Source: Pseudodesulfovibrio pelocollis (GTDB lineage Bacteria; Desulfobacterota; Desulfovibrionia; Desulfovibrionales; Desulfovibrionaceae). From it: DNA of 64,000 nt. The DNA lies in NCBI RefSeq assembly GCF_030282845.1, contig NZ_JASTWE010000004.1, forward strand, positions 1 to 64,000, read 5' to 3'. Positions 56,709 to 64,000 of the stretch are shown piece by piece. The position numbers and the translations under genes are program-made. A model generated the notes under the pieces. That model saw nothing but the letters and a program-made list of their open reading frames with translations. It was not told the origin of the DNA and did no database searches. Position 1 is the stretch's first letter. Each line of letters opens with the position of its first letter.

Positions 56709-57218
56709 ATGCCCTTTGTCCGTACCTTGGCCCCGCTGCTGCTCGCGGCCGCCCTGCTCATGCTCGCCGCCTGCGGCTATTCCGTGGGCGGGGCCGGGGA
56801 TCGCTCCGTGCTCGGGCCGGAGTTCCGCACCCTGGCCATCTCCGGGGTGGACAACCCCACCACCCTGCCCTGGCTTGAGCCGCGCATCCGCTCGCTGCTG
56901 CGCGACGAGCTGACCCGACGCGGGGCCATCACCTGGACCGACTCGCGAAACCGGGCCGACGCCCTCATCCACGTCACCATCCACAAATACTTCCGGCCCA
57001 CGGCCGTTGAGGGAGCCAGGGACCAGACCCTGCGCTCCAGCGCCATCTTCCAGTTCTCGGTCGATATCACCTCGGCCACGGACAGCAGCGTGGTCTGGCG
57101 TTCCGGGCAGATATCCCAGGCGTGGCCTTTCTTCTCGGGCCAGGAGGACGAGGCCGACGCCGAAGTCACCAGCCTGGGCATCCGCAGGCTGGCCGATCTC
57201 ATGGAACAGAACTACTAG
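56709..57218 (+). CDS. lptE: LPS-assembly lipoprotein LptE-like
   Basis: 169 aa. A signal peptide ends in the lipobox MLAACGYS (cysteine near residue 20), so it is an outer-membrane-type lipoprotein. The mature part has TLAISGVDNPTTLPWLEPRI, LRDELTRRGAI and IHVTIHKYFRPTAVEG, as in the LptE/RlpB family that plugs LptD for lipopolysaccharide export. ATG 56709 follows CGGGAGACTGCC; an in-frame ATG upstream would spoil the signal peptide. The lptE-holA order is common in proteobacteria. Confidence 0.85.
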   Translation: MPFVRTLAPLLLAAALLMLAACGYSVGGAGDRSVLGPEFRTLAISGVDNPTTLPWLEPRIRSLLRDELTRRGAITWTDSRNRADALIHVTIHKYFRPTAVEGARDQTLRSSAIFQFSVDITSATDSSVVWRSGQISQAWPFFSGQEDEADAEVTSLGIRRLADLMEQNY

Positions 57219-57257
57219 CCCGGCCGCTGCGTGGCCGACACGCGCCAAAAACACACC

Positions 57258-58250
57258 ATGAACCGCACCAGATACCTCATCCTCGTCTGCCCTGACCCGC
57301 AGCTGATCAAGACCCATATCGATCAGCGGCTGGCCGCGTCCGGCCGGGAGGGATGGGAGATCAAGCCGTTCTGGGGCGATGACGACGATCCGCTGCCCGC
57401 CGCCTTCTGGACCGACCTGACCATCAAGAGCCTTTTTCCCCAGCCCAAGGCGCTGGTGATCCGCCGCGCCCACGCCCTCAGGGCCGAGCATTGGGACAAG
57501 CTCGACGCCGGGGTCAGGGGGGTGTCGGGCGACATCCTTCCCATCTTCTGCCTGGAGGGCGAGTGGAAGGGCAAGAAGCCGTCGATTCCGGCCACCCTGT
57601 CGCGCCGGGCCATCTACAAGAAGGCCAGGGACGAGGGGTGGGTGTGGGAATCGGCCGGGCTGGACGCTTCGTCCCTTGGCGCGTTCGTCAAGGCATGGGC
57701 CAAGGAGCGCGGCATCACCTTCGAGCCCGGCGCGGACCGCGCCCTGATCGCGGCCCTGCCCCCGGACGCCGTGGCCGCGCGCCTGGAGCTGGACAAGCTC
57801 GACCTGGCCGCTGGCGATACGCGCACCGTGCGCCGCGAGCATGTGGAGCTGGTGGCCCCGGCGGGCGAGATGGAATTCTTCGAGCTGATGGACGCCCTGG
57901 GCAGGCCCGGCGCCGAGGTCGCTGTCTGGCGGCGGGTGCTGGGCGACCACCTCAAGAAATCCCAGGACCGGATGCTTTTCAACCTCATCGGCTATCTGGC
58001 CGGGCAGGCGCGCATGTACTGGATGCTCCAGGCAGGCGAGGAGGACAAGGTCAAGGCCCACCCCTACGTCAAGAAGCTCAAGACCCAGGTGGCCCGACGC
58101 CTCGGCCCCCGGGGCGTGGCCCGGATGATCGACCTGGCCCTGGAATCGGAGATGAGCGTCAAGACCGGCGCGCGCCATCACGAAGAGGTTCTCGACGTGC
58201 TGGTGGCCGGGCTCATCGACCTGTTCCAGCCGGGCCGGGCGACCCGATAA
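57258..58250 (+). CDS. holA: DNA polymerase III delta subunit
   Basis: About 330 aa, clamp-loader subunit that opens the beta ring. It has the HolA-like N-terminal fold (YLILVCPDPQLIKTHIDQRL, SLFPQPKALVIRRAHAL), a middle helical domain (AVAARLELDKLDLAAG) and a C-terminal collar-like domain (GYLAGQARMYWMLQAGEED). Family identity is moderate and supported by the position after lptE. The start is uncertain: GTG 57231 and ATG 57258 both lack a good ribosome site; 57258 begins the recognisable domain. Confidence 0.78.
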   Translation: MNRTRYLILVCPDPQLIKTHIDQRLAASGREGWEIKPFWGDDDDPLPAAFWTDLTIKSLFPQPKALVIRRAHALRAEHWDKLDAGVRGVSGDILPIFCLEGEWKGKKPSIPATLSRRAIYKKARDEGWVWESAGLDASSLGAFVKAWAKERGITFEPGADRALIAALPPDAVAARLELDKLDLAAGDTRTVRREHVELVAPAGEMEFFELMDALGRPGAEVAVWRRVLGDHLKKSQDRMLFNLIGYLAGQARMYWMLQAGEEDKVKAHPYVKKLKTQVARRLGPRGVARMIDLALESEMSVKTGARHHEEVLDVLVAGLIDLFQPGRATR

Positions 58251-58306
58251 ATCCCGCCGCGTTATAATCCGATTGAAATAATACCCCGACGCTTGACACG
58301 GAAGCT

Positions 58307-58990
58307 ATGAAAGAGAAGGACAAACCGCACTATCTCGGCCACCGCCAGCGGCTCAGGGAAAAACTCCTGCGCGACGGGCGCTCCCTGGCCGACTACGAAC
58401 TGCTGGAGCTGGCCCTGGCCGGAGTCCTTCCGCGCCGGGACACCAAGCCCCTGGCAAAGCTGATGATCGAGCGGTTCGGCTCCCTCAAGGACGCACTCAT
58501 GGCCCGTCCCGACCAGCTGAAAGCGGTCAGCGGCATCGGCCCGGCGGCCGTGGCCCACTGGGGGCTGCTCCAGGAGCTGTTCGCCCGCATGGGCGAGGCC
58601 CGGGCGCGCAGCGGTGCGCCCCTGTCCGATGCGGCGGACGTGGCCCGCGCGGCCATGGCCCGCATCGGCTCCAAGGGGGTGGAGGAATTCTGGGTGGCGT
58701 TTCTTGACACCAAGAACCGGGTCATCGCCTGGGAGCAGGTGAGCAAGGGCACAGTGGACGCCACCCCGGTTTTTCCCCGAGAGATCATGGCCACGGCCCT
58801 GCGGCTGGAAGCGGCGGCGCTGATCCTGGCCCACAACCATCCCGGCGGCGACCCCGCCCCGTCCATGGAGGACCTGGCCCTGACCCAGCGCATCCGCGAG
58901 ACGGCCCGGGGGCTGGATATCCGGGTGCTGGACCATGTCATCGTCACGGACCACGACTACTACAGCTTCAACGAGCACGGAAGATTGTAG
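58307..58990 (+). CDS. radC: RadC family JAB/MPN-domain protein
   Basis: 227 aa. A UPF0758 helix-hairpin-helix N-terminus (GHRQRLREKLLRDG, LKAVSGIGPAAVAHW) precedes the JAMM metal motif ILAHNHPGGDPAPSMED (HxHxxxxxxxxD). These proteins carry the old radC name, although a direct repair role has been questioned. The catalytic glutamate region is WVAFLDTKNRVI. The stop is directly followed by the acylphosphatase ATG. Confidence 0.88.
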   Translation: MKEKDKPHYLGHRQRLREKLLRDGRSLADYELLELALAGVLPRRDTKPLAKLMIERFGSLKDALMARPDQLKAVSGIGPAAVAHWGLLQELFARMGEARARSGAPLSDAADVARAAMARIGSKGVEEFWVAFLDTKNRVIAWEQVSKGTVDATPVFPREIMATALRLEAAALILAHNHPGGDPAPSMEDLALTQRIRETARGLDIRVLDHVIVTDHDYYSFNEHGRL

Positions 58991-59263
58991 ATGAAAGAGG
59001 CGCGCTGCATCATACACGGCAAGGTCCAGGGGGTCTGGTTCCGGGCCTGGACGGCAGACATGGCCCGGGAGCTGGGCATCACCGGCTGGGTGCGCAACCT
59101 GCCCGACGGCGGGGTGGAGGCCCTGGCCCAGGGCGAAAAGGCCATCCTTGAACGGTTCATCGAGCGGCTGCACGACGGCCCGCCCCTGGCCCGGGTGACG
59201 CAGGTGGATATTGACTGGCGCGAGCCGGGCGATAGCTGGGACCGTTTTTCGGTCACGGGCTGA
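58991..59263 (+). CDS. acyP: Acylphosphatase
   Basis: 90 aa, usual length. It hydrolyses acyl-phosphates. CIIHGKVQGVWFRAWTADMA holds the phosphate-binding arginine and GWVRNLPDGGVEALAQG the catalytic asparagine. ATG 58991 abuts the radC stop, so translation is probably coupled. Confidence 0.93.
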   Translation: MKEARCIIHGKVQGVWFRAWTADMARELGITGWVRNLPDGGVEALAQGEKAILERFIERLHDGPPLARVTQVDIDWREPGDSWDRFSVTG

Positions 59264-59358
59264 AGCCGATTTTTGCACGAAAAACATCCTTGCCAAGCCG
59301 TTTTGACGACTTATCTGGGGTAACACACGCACATTTCATCAGCCGAAAGGATACCGTC

Positions 59359-61875
<2,517 letters not shown>

Positions 61876-61906
61876 CGGGAACCGAGCCGCCGAATCGACA
61901 CGCCAG

Positions 61907-61941
61907 GGGGCGCGCCGGATGTCCGGCGCGCCCCTTTGTTT
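61907..61941 (+). terminator. Rho-independent terminator of lon
   Basis: Perfect 12-bp stem GGGGCGCGCCGG / CCGGCGCGCCCC with an ATGT loop, followed by TTTGTTT, 31 bp after the lon stop. Confidence 0.9.
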
Positions 61942-61978
61942 CGTGAACACGGGCGGCCCGGCCCGGGCCATGGCCGGT

Positions 61979-63010
61979 TCAGATGTCGAACTTCAGGTCG
62001 TCCCGGGGTGCGCCGCTGCCGGTCCTTACCCGCCCTGTCTCCGGGGAATCGGTCTGGTCGGGACGGGTATCGGCAAGGGGCTGGTCGGCCGGGGCGGGCA
62101 GCGCCTCGCGGGTCTGGCCGGGCGGGATGGCCTGCTGCCCCCGGGCGGGCGCGCGGTCGCGCATGAAGGCCACCAGCCGGGCCGCCACGTCGTCGGGCAC
62201 GGGCGGCTTGTTGTGCTGCTCGCGCAGGGTGTCGTTGTTGGCCAGCTCCACCAGCAGCTCGCCGAGCTGCCGGGCGGCCGTCAGCCGGGGATTGAGCGAG
62301 CAGCTTTTTCCCAGCGCCTCCACGCACTCGGCCCAGCGGCCGCGCTCGTAGTTGACCCGGGCCAGGTTGTAGAAAAGGTGCTCGTCGTCCTCCACGAACT
62401 CCAGCGCCTTGGCGTAGTAGTCGGCGGCCTCGTCATGAAGCCCGGCCTTGCGCAGGGCGATGCCGAATTCGTTGAACAGGTGCTGGTCCTTTCCTGAAAA
62501 GGCGGACCTGATCTTGAGCAGTTCGCGCATCATGTCGCGCGCCTTGTCCAGCTCGTGCAGGGAGAGGGCGATGAGCCCGAGGTTGAACAGGGCGCGCACA
62601 TTGCCCTCGTCTATGCCCAGGGCACGGCAGAAGCTGTCCTGCGCGCTGTAGAGCTTGCCCTGCTCCCGCTGCTCGGTGCCCTGCTCCAGGTATTCCTGCA
62701 ACAGCTCCATGGCCGGAACCGTGTTGCCCTCGAAGAACTCCACCTCGGGAATGTACCCCTCGATCAGCTCGCGAAGCGGGATGACCCGCTCCTCGCCCGT
62801 GGGCACATGGTGGGAGTTGATCCGGCGCAGGGAAAAGCGATCCTCGGCCAGTTGTTCAACATACCAGAAGATTCGGCTCAAGTGCTTGCGCGTGGTCGTT
62901 CCCGTGCCCACGCGAATCTCATCGCCCGAGGAAAAAACGCATCGGACGCTGCCGCCGTTTCCAGCCAGGGCCAGATGGACGGAGGTGCCGGATTCATCCA
63001 AAGAGTTCAT
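61979..63010 (-). CDS. TPR-repeat protein of unknown function, paralogue 1
   Basis: About 343 aa. The N-terminal ~110 residues form a shared unnamed domain ending near IFWYVEQLAEDRFSLRRIN and HVPTGEERVIPLREL. Then come at least four tetratricopeptide-like helices (VRALFNLGLIALSLHELDKA, HLFNEFGIALRKAGLHDEAA, HLFYNLARVNYERGRW). The C-terminus is proline-rich and disordered. No signal peptide or transmembrane helix. ATG 63010 follows ACGGAGCACG; a longer upstream reading overlaps the next gene. It lies 44 bp after its paralogue. Partner unknown. Confidence 0.72.
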   Translation of the reverse strand: MNSLDESGTSVHLALAGNGGSVRCVFSSGDEIRVGTGTTTRKHLSRIFWYVEQLAEDRFSLRRINSHHVPTGEERVIPLRELIEGYIPEVEFFEGNTVPAMELLQEYLEQGTEQREQGKLYSAQDSFCRALGIDEGNVRALFNLGLIALSLHELDKARDMMRELLKIRSAFSGKDQHLFNEFGIALRKAGLHDEAADYYAKALEFVEDDEHLFYNLARVNYERGRWAECVEALGKSCSLNPRLTAARQLGELLVELANNDTLREQHNKPPVPDDVAARLVAFMRDRAPARGQQAIPPGQTREALPAPADQPLADTRPDQTDSPETGRVRTGSGAPRDDLKFDI

Positions 63011-63054
63011 CGTGCTCCGTTTCCATGCCGCTGTGGCGCCATGGGGTTTCGTGG

Positions 63055-64000
63055 TCACTTCCGCTTGCCGTTTCTGCCCCTGGCCGAGGGTGGAACAAGG
63101 CCGGTGCGCGCGCGGCCACGCTCGATCTTCTGCTCCATTTCCTGTTCCGCCACCTCTCCCGCATCCAGATCCGGTCCACGCCCCCAGTCGCGCTCCAACT
63201 CGCGCTCCAGATCAAGGACCAGGACCTCTTCGTCCAGGGGCAGGACACCGGCCTCTGCGGCCAGCACGTTCCTGGCCCGGCTGGCCACCTCGGGCGGCAC
63301 CGGGGGCTTGCCGTAGCGCGCCAGCAGCCGCTCGTCCTCGGCCAACCCCACAATGACCCGGAACAGCTCGCGGGCCACCCGCAGCCCGGGGTTGAGCCGG
63401 TTGGACATGATCAGCGCCTCAAGGCATCCGTTCCAGTCCCCCCGCTCATAGCGGGTGCGCGCCAGATTATAGAACAGATTTTCGTCATTCTTGACGAAAT
63501 CAAGGGCGCGCCGGTAATAGGCCGTGGCCTCGTCATACAACCCGGACTTGCGCAGTCCGATGCCGAATTCGTTGAACAGGTGCTGGTTCTTGCCGTCAAA
63601 GGCCGCCTTGACATCCACCAGCTCGAAGAGGACCGCCCTGGCGCGCGTGTGTTCGCGACGGTTCAGAAAGATGAGGCCAAGGCCGAACAGGGCGCGCACG
63701 TTGCGCTCCTCGATGCCCCTGGCCCGGCTGTAGCCCAGCTCCGCGCTGTAGAGGCGTCCGTGGGCGCGGTCCCGGTCGGCCCTGTCCAGGGTCTCTTCAA
63801 GGGCCTCCATGGCCGGGAGCACCACGTCCTCGTAGTAGGCGAGCCGGGGGGTGAACTCGTTGAGCAGCCGCCGCAGCGAAATGGTCTCCGGATTGCCAGC
63901 CGGGACATGCTTGGAATTGATCCGGCGTGCCTCGAACTCGTCGTCCTCAACCTGCTCCACGTACCAGTAGATAGTGCTCTCGTGGCGCTGCGAGGTGGAA
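63055..64000 (-). CDS. TPR-repeat protein of unknown function, paralogue 2 (5' end outside window)
   Basis: Partial: at least 314 aa, open to the window edge. The codons beyond the first in-frame GTG still match paralogue 1 (STIYWYVEQVEDDEFEARRIN against SRIFWYVEQLAEDRFSLRRIN), so the true start is outside. The TPR part has VRALFGLGLIFLNRREHTRA, HLFNEFGIGLRKSGLYDEAT and NLFYNLARTRYERGDW. The tail is charged rather than proline-rich (ELERDWGRGPDLDAGEV, then a basic GRNGKRK end). Tandem with paralogue 1, so it arose by duplication. Confidence 0.72.
   Translation of the reverse strand, partial: STSQRHESTIYWYVEQVEDDEFEARRINSKHVPAGNPETISLRRLLNEFTPRLAYYEDVVLPAMEALEETLDRADRDRAHGRLYSAELGYSRARGIEERNVRALFGLGLIFLNRREHTRARAVLFELVDVKAAFDGKNQHLFNEFGIGLRKSGLYDEATAYYRRALDFVKNDENLFYNLARTRYERGDWNGCLEALIMSNRLNPGLRVARELFRVIVGLAEDERLLARYGKPPVPPEVASRARNVLAAEAGVLPLDEEVLVLDLERELERDWGRGPDLDAGEVAEQEMEQKIERGRARTGLVPPSARGRNGKRK

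Overview
The window is 64 kb of GC-rich, gene-dense bacterial chromosome. Gene content and order point to a sulfate-reducing deltaproteobacterium of the Desulfovibrio/Pseudodesulfovibrio type. The clues are a periplasmic Tat-exported FdhAB formate dehydrogenase, an rpmF-plsX-fab lipid cluster, a dcw cluster without ddl, and a palindromic dispersed repeat that I recall from deltaproteobacterial genomes. No tRNA, rRNA, CRISPR array, transposase or prophage was found. The assignment is by recognition and was not searched.

Layout. 0-6.5 kb: mixed housekeeping genes (RlmD-type methyltransferase, an unknown small protein, an XRE regulator, a DUF3108 envelope protein, a CBS protein) and a pyruvate kinase/HD-GYP pair that overlap by 4 bp. 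6.7-23.8 kb: a complete division and cell-wall cluster (mraZ-rsmH-ftsL-ftsI-murE-murF-mraY-murD-ftsW-murG-murC-murB-ftsQ-ftsA-ftsZ), mostly with start/stop overlaps, preceded by 10-bp-phased repeats that look like MraZ sites. A radical SAM protein and a HipBA toxin-antitoxin pair with palindromic operators follow. 27.5-34.3 kb, minus strand: glyA and the operon yceD-rpmF-plsX-fabH-fabG-acpP-fabF, reading away from a strong divergent promoter. 34.5-40 kb: rpmB, then a 1.05-kb gene-poor regulatory region (sigma-54 promoter, TTGTGCAAAA inverted repeats, a possible small RNA), then a small unknown protein and fdhA-fdhB. FdhA has cysteine where selenocysteine is usual. 40-46.8 kb, minus strand: gltX, a NifU-like protein, a metallo-beta-lactamase-fold hydrolase and a ZraPSR-like metal/envelope stress system with its own sigma-54 promoter. 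47-52.8 kb: dCMP deaminase and riboflavin genes (ribD, ribE, ribBA, ribH, with a glycosyltransferase inserted), then nusB. 52.8-62 kb: leuS, an AT-richer orphan HsdR-N-like nuclease, lptE, holA, radC, acyP and lon. 62-64 kb: two tandem paralogous TPR proteins of unknown function, the second cut by the window edge.

How it fits together. Most of the window is conserved core machinery for growth: murein synthesis, division, fatty-acid initiation, ribosomal proteins, riboflavin and proteolysis. The accessory or regulatory parts are HipBA, the orphan restriction-like nuclease, the TPR pair, two copies of a 121-122-bp palindromic repeat, and the fdh and zraP control regions. Those two control regions share sigma-54 promoters with GTGCA-type upstream motifs, and the only sigma-54 activator in the window is the ZraR-like regulator. 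A common regulon is a testable inference, not something shown here.
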